From Candidatus Omnitrophota bacterium (GTDB lineage: Bacteria; Omnitrophota; Gorgyraeia; Tantalellales; Tantalellaceae), in assembly GCA_024277375.1 (NCBI GenBank), contig JAJRVD010000002.1:1-47232 (forward strand): a stretch of DNA of 47,232 nt, written 5' to 3'. Made by a program: the position numbers and the translations under genes. The notes beneath the pieces are model-generated. The model worked only from the letters and a program-made list of their open reading frames with translations, had not been told where the DNA came from and ran no database searches. Positions 31,367 through 39,166 of this stretch are shown in pieces. Within the stretch, counting starts at the first letter, position 1; each line of letters opens with the position of its first letter.

Positions 31367-32437
31367 ATGAAAAAGGTTCTAGTTTTATTAATGGCGATTG
31401 GTGTAGTTGTGGCCTGTTGTGGTAGCGCGGAAGCTGGTATTGCGAATACAAAACATGATATGTATACCTCGGGGAAAGGCACCGATCCAAACGTTTGCGG
31501 TTATTGTCATATGCCTCACAATGCCGCGGGGGACAAAATATGGTCTACTTGGGCTAATGAAGCTCAACTTACGTCAGGGCCATCAAGTACGGTAGGTAAT
31601 ATGTGTTATACCTGTCATGACGGAACTATAACCAACAAAGGACAGAACTCTGTTTTTAATGATGCTTTACAGCAGCATAAGACAGATGCCGGTAGTGATT
31701 GCAATATATGTCATACCGTGCATGATAACACAAACGGTAAGTTCTTAGGTGTAGTCAAAACTAACGGGACGTACTGTGAAACCTGCCATGGCGCAAATCA
31801 GCATGTAAATGCTACATATCTTGGCGACCATACAGCCGGTTCCGAGCATCCGAATCGAAGTGCCGGTGGCGAGGATTGTACCGGGTGCCATAAGATGCAT
31901 GGCGCTGCCGCATATGTTGATCCAAACTCAAGCATTACGCATCCGATTCTTTACATGGACAATACGGATTCCGCTATGTGTGTAGATTGTCACGGGAACG
32001 CTAAGGTTCAGGCGACAACCGGAGGGAATAAACATCCGGTTAATTTAGCAACTGCCGGTACCTGGGGAAAAATGGATTGTGAAAAGTGTCATGATGTTCA
32101 TCAGCCAAACAATTCGGGACGTACAGCCATTTTGGCGGAAGACAATACCGATTCGGCATACTGTATGACTTGTCATCAGCCCGTGGCAACTACTAATGGG
32201 CCAAAGATCGGTGACCATACACATCCGGCGGGAGTTGCTTTCACGTCAGTAGGCACTACTCCGTCAGGTAGCGACATTGATGATGACAATGCAAATGGTG
32301 TGGATTATGCCGGGAACTCCGCAAATTTGGTTTGCGAAAGTTGTCATTCAGTACATAGAAAAGGTGTTGCTTCTCCGCTATTACGTGTTACGGACGCAGG
32401 TGGTGCTTTGTGTGCTAACTGTCACGCTAATAAATAG
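31367..32437 (+). CDS. Exported 10-heme cytochrome c, OmcE-like N-terminus (first of a tandem pair)
   Basis: A signal peptide (KKVLVLLMAIGVVVACCGSAEA) precedes IANTKHDMYTSGKGTDPNVCGYCHMPHNAAG and CYTCHDGT. This N-terminal layout resembles OmcE-type cytochromes, some of which polymerise into extracellular filaments. It has ten CXXCH motifs in 356 aa and many extra histidines for axial ligation. An acidic loop, SDIDDDNANGVDY, may bind calcium. Its RBS is GGGGG. The next gene is a close paralogue with the same motif order. Extracellular filament formation is an inference only; a periplasmic or cell-surface carrier is equally compatible. Confidence 0.86.
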   Translation: MKKVLVLLMAIGVVVACCGSAEAGIANTKHDMYTSGKGTDPNVCGYCHMPHNAAGDKIWSTWANEAQLTSGPSSTVGNMCYTCHDGTITNKGQNSVFNDALQQHKTDAGSDCNICHTVHDNTNGKFLGVVKTNGTYCETCHGANQHVNATYLGDHTAGSEHPNRSAGGEDCTGCHKMHGAAAYVDPNSSITHPILYMDNTDSAMCVDCHGNAKVQATTGGNKHPVNLATAGTWGKMDCEKCHDVHQPNNSGRTAILAEDNTDSAYCMTCHQPVATTNGPKIGDHTHPAGVAFTSVGTTPSGSDIDDDNANGVDYAGNSANLVCESCHSVHRKGVASPLLRVTDAGGALCANCHANK

Positions 32438-32499
32438 ATCTGAGTGTTAGTGCTTTATTTATAGCGTTATATCGGTTGTTAATTTACCCCCTGTTCATG

Positions 32500-32530
32500 G
32501 GCCTCACGGGCATAAAATGCCCGTGAGGCC
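32500..32530 (+). terminator. Strong hairpin between the paired 10-heme cytochrome genes
   Basis: GGCCTCACGGGCAT-AAA-ATGCCCGTGAGGCC forms a perfect 14-bp stem with a 3-base loop, followed by TTTGC and AT-rich DNA. The short T tract suggests a partial terminator or an mRNA 3' stabiliser, which would make the first cytochrome more abundant than the genes downstream. Confidence 0.65.
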
Positions 32531-32545
32531 TTTGCAAAATTTATT

Positions 32546-32568
32546 GTAGGGGCACAGCGTGCCCCTAC
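32546..32568. repeat. GTAGGGGCAC..GTGCCCCTAC palindromic repeat
   Basis: Perfect 10-bp arms with a 3-base loop. Related copies lie at 38,052 and 46,566. This copy ends 14 bases before the second paralogue's start codon, which has no obvious Shine-Dalgarno sequence. Confidence 0.8.
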
Positions 32569-32582
32569 TTTGTGCCATAGAT

Positions 32583-33749
32583 ATGAAAAAAATACTGTCC
32601 ACACTATTTATAGTATTCGTTTTGGCCGCTGAGCCTGTTTTCGCGGGCGTAGCCGGGTCTAAGCATGACATGTTTGCCCAAGGGAAGGGCACCGATACGA
32701 ACATGTGTAGCTACTGTCATGTGCCGCATAACGCCGCGGGGGAAAAGATATGGTCCTTTTGGCCTAATGAAGCGAGGCTTACCCCCGGATACACAAATCC
32801 GAACCAACCGTGGTATCTGACGACCGGCGCTATTTCAGATATGCCGATAGAAAATATGTGCTTCAGCTGCCATGACGGGACTGCGGCCGGAGGAGAAAGT
32901 GAAATGGGGCTCACCGAAACACAAACTGTTTTTTACAATCGCAATCGTCACAAAACATGGGGTAGCGGGGATTGCGACATATGTCATACGGTTCACGATA
33001 ATACAAACGGTAATTTTTTGATAGTGCCTGCTACACAAAGCGCCGAAAGTGAAATGCCGACGTATTGTGAGACTTGTCATGGAGCGAATCCTTATCCCGG
33101 AGCCGGATCCTACGGAAATATGCTGGCAGGATCACAGCATCCATATAAGGATGCCGGATGGCTACTGAACGGATCCTGTAATTCCTGTCATACAATGCAC
33201 GGCGGCTCGGATTATACAACCACTGGAATAGCCCATCCAATATTAAAGACATCTAACGCGGATTCGGTGTATTGTGAAATGTGCCATAATCACGAACAAA
33301 AGACAACGGGAGGGAATAGACACCCGGCAAACTTATCTGCGGCAGGGGGCTGGGGAAAAGTAACCTGTGAATCCTGTCATGACCCCCATCAACCTGATAC
33401 TAACGATTCAGGGAAGCCGTTCATTTTGCTTGACGAGAATATAGATTCCGGGTTTTGTACAAACTGTCATGATGCTACATCAGAAACAAATGGCCCGATG
33501 ATCGGTGGAGGGCACCCGGTTAATAGGCCGTTTACAGTAAATCCCACTGATCCGCTCAAGGCACCCGCGGGAAATACAATCGATGATAATACCGATGGTA
33601 TCATTGATTATCCGTTAAATACCGCAAGCATGGTATGTGAAAGTTGTCATTCTGTCCATAGAAAGGGGATTGATGTCCCGGCATTGCGCGATACGAAGGG
33701 GAACAGCGCATCCTGTATAAATTGTCACGGCAACACAACCGGACCATAG
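32583..33749 (+). CDS. Exported 10-heme cytochrome c, OmcE-like N-terminus (second of the pair)
   Basis: This is a paralogue of the preceding cytochrome: SKHDMFAQGKGTDTNMCSYCHVPHNAAGEKIW parallels TKHDMYTSGKGTDPNVCGYCHMPHNAAGDKIW, and all ten CXXCH motifs occur in the same order. It has a signal peptide (KKILSTLFIVFVLAAEPVFA), 388 aa and a longer insert between hemes 1 and 2 (TPGYTNPNQPWYLTTGA). The acidic loop NTIDDNTDGIIDY is also kept. I use the ATG at 32,583; the track start eight codons earlier lies in repeat-adjacent DNA. It probably shares the location and role of its neighbour, with divergent loops allowing different partners. Confidence 0.86.
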   Translation: MKKILSTLFIVFVLAAEPVFAGVAGSKHDMFAQGKGTDTNMCSYCHVPHNAAGEKIWSFWPNEARLTPGYTNPNQPWYLTTGAISDMPIENMCFSCHDGTAAGGESEMGLTETQTVFYNRNRHKTWGSGDCDICHTVHDNTNGNFLIVPATQSAESEMPTYCETCHGANPYPGAGSYGNMLAGSQHPYKDAGWLLNGSCNSCHTMHGGSDYTTTGIAHPILKTSNADSVYCEMCHNHEQKTTGGNRHPANLSAAGGWGKVTCESCHDPHQPDTNDSGKPFILLDENIDSGFCTNCHDATSETNGPMIGGGHPVNRPFTVNPTDPLKAPAGNTIDDNTDGIIDYPLNTASMVCESCHSVHRKGIDVPALRDTKGNSASCINCHGNTTGP

Positions 33750-33757
33750 GATCTGAA

Positions 33758-35197
33758 ATGCGGCACAAATTAACGATATTGTTCTTAGCGGTTATACTAT
33801 TCTTTGCTTCCGGCCAGGCCTTCTCTGAGCCTCATGGCAATGGTGAGCCCTGCGCCACGTGTCATGATCTTCATCACAATGATGAATATAAACAACTGAA
33901 AATGGAAGCTATTCTGAGCGGGAAGGTATCCTGTTTTGCCTGTCACTCGGTCAAGTCGGACGCAGGCGCGCCTGATACGGAGCAAGAATTCATGATGTCT
34001 CAGTCCCATCTCCCCCTCGCTGATAGCAAAGAATGTCTTGTATGCCATGACCTGGGAGAAAAACATATGGATGGTCGTCTTGACAGTTGGCCGTCGCTTG
34101 AACTTAAGGATCCGGATCCAAAAGATTCTCATATATACTCCGGGGCTAAGATAAATAATTTCTGCTTAAGCTGTCATGATAATTCTCCGGTCACACTGGG
34201 CGATCCTCCGCAAACTCCCATAGATCTATCAAGCGCTTACGAATTCACCGGGCATGGTAAGATCGATATTGATCAGCCCTGTACGGCTTGTCATGAGCAC
34301 CATGCTTCTATGACAAAGCCCCATATGATCCGTGACATTATTAATAATTCGACGGTCATTGGCAATGATAACAGTGTTTGTTTCGCTTGCCACTCATATT
34401 CCAGCGAAAGTTATCCGGGAAAGATAATGTATCAATCTTCCGAACATGGGATGCGGGAAAAGTTGTGTATAGATTGTCACAATCCGCATGGGGACAATAA
34501 GGATCTCTGCTATCTGTGCCATAATGCTAAATATTCAGCACACTACAGCTCAAAACGAGATAAGCTTTGTGTCGACTGCCATAACCCTCACAAAAAAGAC
34601 GACTTAAAAATGACCATAGAGGACGAGGAAAAGCTATGCTTCCTTTGTCATGTCGAGTTGGAAAAAGAATTCGGCAATGTGAGAGACGGGGTATCAGGCG
34701 TCTACACTCATCACAAAGTTGATGATGAAGAATATGGCGGCGGCAAAGTGGAATGCTTTGATTGTCACAATCCACATTCTGTAACAAACATGAACATCGT
34801 TAGCGAGCCCGGCTCTTCCGGATGGAGCATGCCGCCACGCGCGTTCCCTAAGGATTCATATTCGTTTAAGACTGACATGTATGACGAGTTTTGTTTGAGC
34901 TGTCACGACGGTTCATCTTTTTCGGCGGCGGATATCAAAACCGAGTTGAGTTTTAATTCAACGCTTGAGAGCGAATTCACCGAAGACGGCGCGACCAATC
35001 TCCATAAGGCACACAAAGACAAAGGGTACGGTTGTCAAAACTGTCATGACGCGCATTCATCGAGAGGAACAAGTGGGATCAAACGCGGCGCTCTTTTGCA
35101 TGAAAAAATACGAATTAACAGTTGGAGCGAAAGCGGGAAATATAATGAAGGTAAAAATTCTTGCTCAAGCTCGTCTTTGGGGGCAGGATGCCATTAA
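33758..35197 (+). CDS. Exported 13-heme cytochrome c
   Basis: The signal peptide (RHKLTILFLAVILFFASGQAFS) is followed by thirteen CXXCH motifs over 479 aa, many as CxxCHNPH (CIDCHNPHG, CVDCHNPHK, CFDCHNPHS). The protein ends in NSCSSSSLGAGCH, where a Cys pair and a final histidine could form a non-canonical CX8CH heme site. The start chosen lies just after the previous stop; the ORF-track start overlaps it. Immediately downstream is an outer-membrane barrel, so this protein may be the cell-surface or periplasmic cytochrome of a porin-cytochrome complex. Confidence 0.85.
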   Translation: MRHKLTILFLAVILFFASGQAFSEPHGNGEPCATCHDLHHNDEYKQLKMEAILSGKVSCFACHSVKSDAGAPDTEQEFMMSQSHLPLADSKECLVCHDLGEKHMDGRLDSWPSLELKDPDPKDSHIYSGAKINNFCLSCHDNSPVTLGDPPQTPIDLSSAYEFTGHGKIDIDQPCTACHEHHASMTKPHMIRDIINNSTVIGNDNSVCFACHSYSSESYPGKIMYQSSEHGMREKLCIDCHNPHGDNKDLCYLCHNAKYSAHYSSKRDKLCVDCHNPHKKDDLKMTIEDEEKLCFLCHVELEKEFGNVRDGVSGVYTHHKVDDEEYGGGKVECFDCHNPHSVTNMNIVSEPGSSGWSMPPRAFPKDSYSFKTDMYDEFCLSCHDGSSFSAADIKTELSFNSTLESEFTEDGATNLHKAHKDKGYGCQNCHDAHSSRGTSGIKRGALLHEKIRINSWSESGKYNEGKNSCSSSSLGAGCH

Positions 35198-35232
35198 TTG
35201 AAGGTGCTGGGTGATCGATTATCAATTTTCAT

Positions 35233-36999
35233 ATGTGTGTGTTCAGGAATATTATTGTCGTCATATTTCTATGTGCGGTTGTCTGCATGTCGGCGGCTTC
35301 GTCTGCCTCTTCCGAAAGGCTTAACATGAAGGCTGAGACTGAATATGGTCTAAGCGATTTTTATCGCTCCCCGGAGCCGCCGGAAGGTTCCACCGGAACC
35401 CACCTTTCACAAGACTATAGATTGTACTTAGAGGGCGGGATATTCAAGCAGGGCATGCTCGACGCGATGGTCGGAGCGGAACTACAGGACAAGTACGGAA
35501 CCAGGGATTTCAATACTGAAAATAAAGTACGTTTTGATTATGGCAAGTGGCTTAGAATTGAAACTTTATCGAAGCAGGAGATCGATGAAGATATGTTTTT
35601 TGCCGGTTCGATCCAGCCGCAATCACCGATACGTACCGTTACAAATAAATATTCGGGGAAGCTTAAAATAGACAAAGTTACAACGGTGGATTATGTTCTC
35701 GAGGATAGAGAGAGAAGGGATCTTCTCCTTGGAACCGTTACGGGAGAAGAAACAGAAACAAAGACACTTAAATTCAAAAGAAGGGCGCGTGGCTTGACCA
35801 TAAGCGGAAAATACAGGCAACGGGATTTTAAGGACCTATTAGGGACGCGCAGTGATATAGCCTCGAAGGATATTGGAATGGAAATCTTTTATCGACCAAA
35901 AAACTACATCAGTATTCTGGCAGGGTTTGACGACGAAACCGACGAGGACGTTGACAAGGGCACGGAACTACATTCCAGAAACTCCAGGATGGAGCTTGCT
36001 CTTAAGCCCGTTCAGGGGCTGAAGATCCGCGACCGCGTAACCTTGCGACAAGATGATGACTCCAAAACCGGAGAAAATATTATTAACGTATCTAATGAGA
36101 TCATAATAAATTTTGACCCGAGAAAAGAGACTACTTTTGAACTTGCGTACAAGAGGTCAGAAGAAGACAAAGAAAGGAATGTGGACATTATCTCAACAAC
36201 GGATGAGACAAGATTCAAAATGCGTCTCATACCCATAAATGGAGTTACAGTGCAGTCGGGAGTCGAGATTACCGATAAAGTAAGTTCATCGTCCGCTGAA
36301 AATCTCCTAAATACAAAAGTGTATACTGATCTGACGCTCGAACCGGTTAAAACAACAAAGATCGGGGCCAACATTTCAAATACGTCACAAAAGAACACTT
36401 TCACCTCTCAAGTTATATCCAATACAACGGCTATGTCAGCTACGCTGCAATACAGGCCCAGGGGGCGTTTTTATTGGTTTCTTCAGGGAAATACCTCGAT
36501 AACGGATAATCCATCAACAGATTCATTTACGCGGACAGATACGGTAAGTTCCAGCCTGAACATGGATCCTTTCTCGTTTCTGGATATATCTTTCAGGACA
36601 AGCGGCCAACGAACGACGGGGTCGTCTGGATCGGGAGATTCCAATAGGCTTTTGAACTCAATTGAGTTAAGCATGAAGCTTTTGAATAATATGAATTTTT
36701 CCGCTGAATATGAAATGATCAATTCTACCGGAGCAAGCTCGACAAACGAGAGTCTTGTAGACTTGTCGTTGTTCTATCATTTGACAAAAATGGATTTTTC
36801 GTTAAGATACCAGATACGTGATATATCGGGATCGGCCACAACGGGAAAAACTTTGATCTTGAGCGATTTAAAGTATAGAATAAGCAAAAACATTGTTTTT
36901 AGTGTCAGGTTTTCTATGACTGATTATTCGGATCAGGTGGATTCTTTTAACAGCTACGATACGACATTGATAGAAAGCTTACTTTCTATGAAATTTTAA
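35233..36999 (+). CDS. Outer-membrane beta-barrel, candidate porin of an electron conduit
   Basis: A 588-aa exported protein with a signal peptide (IIVVIFLCAVVCMSAASSASS). The rest has no long hydrophobic helices but has alternating polar/apolar strands throughout, for example MSATLQYRPRGRFYWFLQG and MDFSLRYQIRDIS. It ends in phenylalanine (LLSMKF), typical of BamA-assembled barrels. It is flanked by 13-heme and 11-heme cytochromes, as MtrB/OmbB-type barrels are in porin-cytochrome complexes. I see no CXXC near the N-terminus of the kind found in MtrB, so it may be a different barrel family. The start lacks a strong ribosome binding site. Confidence 0.78.
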   Translation: MCVFRNIIVVIFLCAVVCMSAASSASSERLNMKAETEYGLSDFYRSPEPPEGSTGTHLSQDYRLYLEGGIFKQGMLDAMVGAELQDKYGTRDFNTENKVRFDYGKWLRIETLSKQEIDEDMFFAGSIQPQSPIRTVTNKYSGKLKIDKVTTVDYVLEDRERRDLLLGTVTGEETETKTLKFKRRARGLTISGKYRQRDFKDLLGTRSDIASKDIGMEIFYRPKNYISILAGFDDETDEDVDKGTELHSRNSRMELALKPVQGLKIRDRVTLRQDDDSKTGENIINVSNEIIINFDPRKETTFELAYKRSEEDKERNVDIISTTDETRFKMRLIPINGVTVQSGVEITDKVSSSSAENLLNTKVYTDLTLEPVKTTKIGANISNTSQKNTFTSQVISNTTAMSATLQYRPRGRFYWFLQGNTSITDNPSTDSFTRTDTVSSSLNMDPFSFLDISFRTSGQRTTGSSGSGDSNRLLNSIELSMKLLNNMNFSAEYEMINSTGASSTNESLVDLSLFYHLTKMDFSLRYQIRDISGSATTGKTLILSDLKYRISKNIVFSVRFSMTDYSDQVDSFNSYDTTLIESLLSMKF

Positions 37000-37035
37000 T
37001 GTATACTTTGTAAAATGACAAAAACTCGAAATATC

Positions 37036-37164
37036 GTAGGAGTGGCCTCTGGCCGCGAACACTTTTCAGGCCTTTCCCCGAGATCCTCCACTCGACTTCG
37101 CTCGGGACGGGCTGGTCTCGGGATGACCTCTAGGCTGATGCCCTTCGGTCTCGTTTTGCTCAGG
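37036..37164 (+). repeat. Repeat block upstream of the 11-heme cytochrome
   Basis: It contains GTAGGAGTGGCCTCTGGCCGCGAACA (second copy at 38,904), then CTCGACTTCGCTCGGGA..GGGATGACC and CGGTCTCGTTTTGCTCAGGATGACA, pieces of the TCATCCTGAGCGAG family. The block remains open in the frame of the cytochrome and may supply part of its signal peptide. Confidence 0.7.
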
Positions 37165-38037
37165 ATGACAGGGCTTGCCATGTCTGTTCTATTAATTTTA
37201 TCGTGTTTTTATGTTAACGCCTTTGCTTCTGATGAATGTTGGGATTGTCATCCGGTTGAAACAGATAGCGCTGATCTTACGGTACACTTCGATCGAGACG
37301 CCCAATGCGACATGTGCCATGGCGATCCGGAAGAACATCTGACCCAGAGAGACAAAAGTGACAATATAATTAACCCCGCCAGCCTGGGGAGAGCAAGATC
37401 AAATGCCGTTTGTTTGAGGTGTCATGAGGAAAAAGATAAAGACATAAGAGAGCGTTTTTCAGCGGTGACAAATGGTCACGATGATTTGAACTGTTTCGAC
37501 TGTCATGAAGCACATATGAAGGTCCCGGCGACACTTGATGACCTGGACAACTTTAAAAAGAATATGTCGGTAGATTGCGCAGGGTGCCATGAAGACATCT
37601 ACAATGTTTTTTATTCTTCCTCACACGGAGAATCTAACCTGACCTGTTCCGATTGCCATAAATTGCATGACATTCATACAATAAGCCAGGAGGTCGAACA
37701 GCAGATAGAACGCTGTCTTTTTTGTCATCCGACACAGGATTTGGAATTTAAATATCCGAATGTGCATCCGTTGCGCGAAAGACAGATAAAGTGTACAAGT
37801 TGTCATAATCCTCATAGTAGCGAGCACGATTTGATGCTTAATGAGGATGGGGATGATCTTTGTGAATTGTGTCATGCGGATATTGTTATAGCAGGGGGAC
37901 AACATCCTGAGTCGAGGAATACAAATCACTCGCGAAGTACGGTTAAATGCGGGGATTGTCACAAACCACATGGGGCAAATTTTGAGATGTTATTGATACA
38001 TAGTCCGGATACGATATGTACCACATGTCATAATTAG
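37165..38037 (+). CDS. Exported 11-heme cytochrome c, MtrA/DmsE-like
   Basis: It carries eleven CXXCH motifs, from CWDCHPVE to CTTCHN. The periodic arrangement with CFDCHEAH, CSDCHKLHD, CTSCHNPHSS and CGDCHKPHG resembles decaheme MtrA/DmsE-type wires that sit inside an outer-membrane barrel. The signal is MSVLLILSCFYVNAFA. The start is uncertain: in-frame ATGs at 37,123, 37,138, 37,165 and 37,180 all lie in or beside repeat DNA, and the longer ones add positive residues useful in a signal peptide. From this start the length is 290 aa. Its position right after the barrel supports a porin-cytochrome pairing. Confidence 0.82.
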   Translation: MTGLAMSVLLILSCFYVNAFASDECWDCHPVETDSADLTVHFDRDAQCDMCHGDPEEHLTQRDKSDNIINPASLGRARSNAVCLRCHEEKDKDIRERFSAVTNGHDDLNCFDCHEAHMKVPATLDDLDNFKKNMSVDCAGCHEDIYNVFYSSSHGESNLTCSDCHKLHDIHTISQEVEQQIERCLFCHPTQDLEFKYPNVHPLRERQIKCTSCHNPHSSEHDLMLNEDGDDLCELCHADIVIAGGQHPESRNTNHSRSTVKCGDCHKPHGANFEMLLIHSPDTICTTCHN

Positions 38038-38051
38038 GTATGGATAAAATG

Positions 38052-38079
38052 GTAGGGGCGCGGCGTGCCGTGCCCCTAC
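38052..38079. repeat. GTAGGGGCGCGGC..GCCGTGCCCCTAC palindromic repeat
   Basis: 13-base arms with one wobble pair, lying between the 11-heme cytochrome and the lipoprotein gene. It belongs to the same family as the elements at 32,546 and 46,566. Confidence 0.8.
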
Positions 38080-38099
38080 ACAATTAAAAGGAGTTAGAG

Positions 38100-38891
38100 A
38101 TGTTCTGGAAATTAAAGAAGACCAAACTATTAAAGCTTTTCACTATCCACTGTTTACTAAGCACCGTAGTGCTCTCAGGCTGCGCCGGAGGGCCATCCAG
38201 CTACTTTCGCAAAGAGGAACTGCCACCTGAAGCATACGTAAGGGTAGGTACAATACCTCTCGTGAATTTGGCTGCCCATAGAGACGCGGACAAAAAGGTT
38301 GTGTACTCACTGCTGACGCAGCTTTTAAGGACAAATTATTTTGACGTTGTGGAAATGGGCGAAGTCGACAAGGCGATAAAAGACGCTAAGGTACGAAAAG
38401 ATGCGGCACTGTCCAATGATAACATAATCAGGATAGGTCAACTTACGGGTGCGGATGTCCTTTTGATGGGCGCGGTTAAGGAGTATAAGATCGATTCAAG
38501 TACAATGTTGGGTGAAAAAGTATTCGTTCCGGAAGTTTCGATAAGCTTGCGCTTGGTCTCAACTAAAGACGCGTCGATCATATGGGCCGCTAATCATCAC
38601 CGCCGCGGCGATGACAGGGTTACGGTTTTCGGGTTGGGGAGGATCGATTCTATAAGTCTCTTGACGGATGTCATCGTTACCGATAGCGTTAGAGCCTTGA
38701 CTCGCGCAATGAAAAACCGCCAGGCGGCCTTGCGCGCGTTTAAGCACAGTCAAACAATGGTTGTCCCGAAGAAAGAGGTTACACGGGCAACAACGACCAG
38801 AAAAAGCGCTCCAACTACAAAAAAGTCAGGACCAAGAACCACAAAGGAAAAATATAAAGACGCATATCAGCAGATAAAAGCACAATATTGA
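38100..38891 (+). CDS. CsgG-like outer-membrane lipoprotein
   Basis: A signal peptide ending in the lipobox VVLSGC predicts a lipid-anchored protein. The mature part (VGTIPLVNLAAH ... LLRTNYFDVVEMGEVDKAIKD ... IGQLTGADVLLMGAVKEYKI ... SLRLVSTKDASIIWAANH) has the pattern of CsgG/GNA1162-type proteins, which assemble secretion pores in the outer membrane. The C-terminal tail is basic and Thr/Ser/Lys-rich (TRATTTRKSAPTTKKSG). Length 263 aa; AAGGAG precedes the ATG. In this cluster it could help export the surface cytochromes. That is inference, since CsgG-like folds have several roles. Confidence 0.72.
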   Translation: MFWKLKKTKLLKLFTIHCLLSTVVLSGCAGGPSSYFRKEELPPEAYVRVGTIPLVNLAAHRDADKKVVYSLLTQLLRTNYFDVVEMGEVDKAIKDAKVRKDAALSNDNIIRIGQLTGADVLLMGAVKEYKIDSSTMLGEKVFVPEVSISLRLVSTKDASIIWAANHHRRGDDRVTVFGLGRIDSISLLTDVIVTDSVRALTRAMKNRQAALRAFKHSQTMVVPKKEVTRATTTRKSAPTTKKSGPRTTKEKYKDAYQQIKAQY

Positions 38892-38903
38892 ACAGTAAAT
38901 GGT

Positions 38904-38930
38904 CGTAGGAGCGGCCTCTGGCCGCGAACA
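38904..38930 (+). repeat. GTCGTAGGAGCGGCCTCTGGCCGCGAACA repeat
   Basis: It matches the copy at about 37,036 nearly base for base, with an inner GCGGCC..GGCCGC palindrome. A degraded relative (CGTAGGAGCCGCTTCC) occurs after ahbB near 10,602. Confidence 0.7.
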
Positions 38931-38958
38931 GAAAAAACAAATACTAATCGTCAATAGA

Positions 38959-39069
38959 CTGTGTCTTAATGTAGGGGCTTGATTTATCAAGCCCGTTATA
39001 TCGGGTTCGATGAATCGAACCCCTACAATATATTGTATGCGGCCATCCGCAAAACGAATTACGACACAG
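38959..39069 (-). repeat. MITE-like repeat, copy A6
   Basis: A 111-bp copy oriented like A2 and A3, with ends CTGTGTC and GACACAG. The right flank continues as ATTGCGAGGAG, the same outer repeat that surrounds copies A1 and A2. Confidence 0.85.
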
Positions 39070-39166
39070 TCCGATTGCGAGGAGTGAACACAACGACGAA
39101 GCCGAGGGACACCGTTCCCGAGGTCATCCTGAGGCCAGAGGGCCTCAGGGGAGCAATCTCTAAAAA

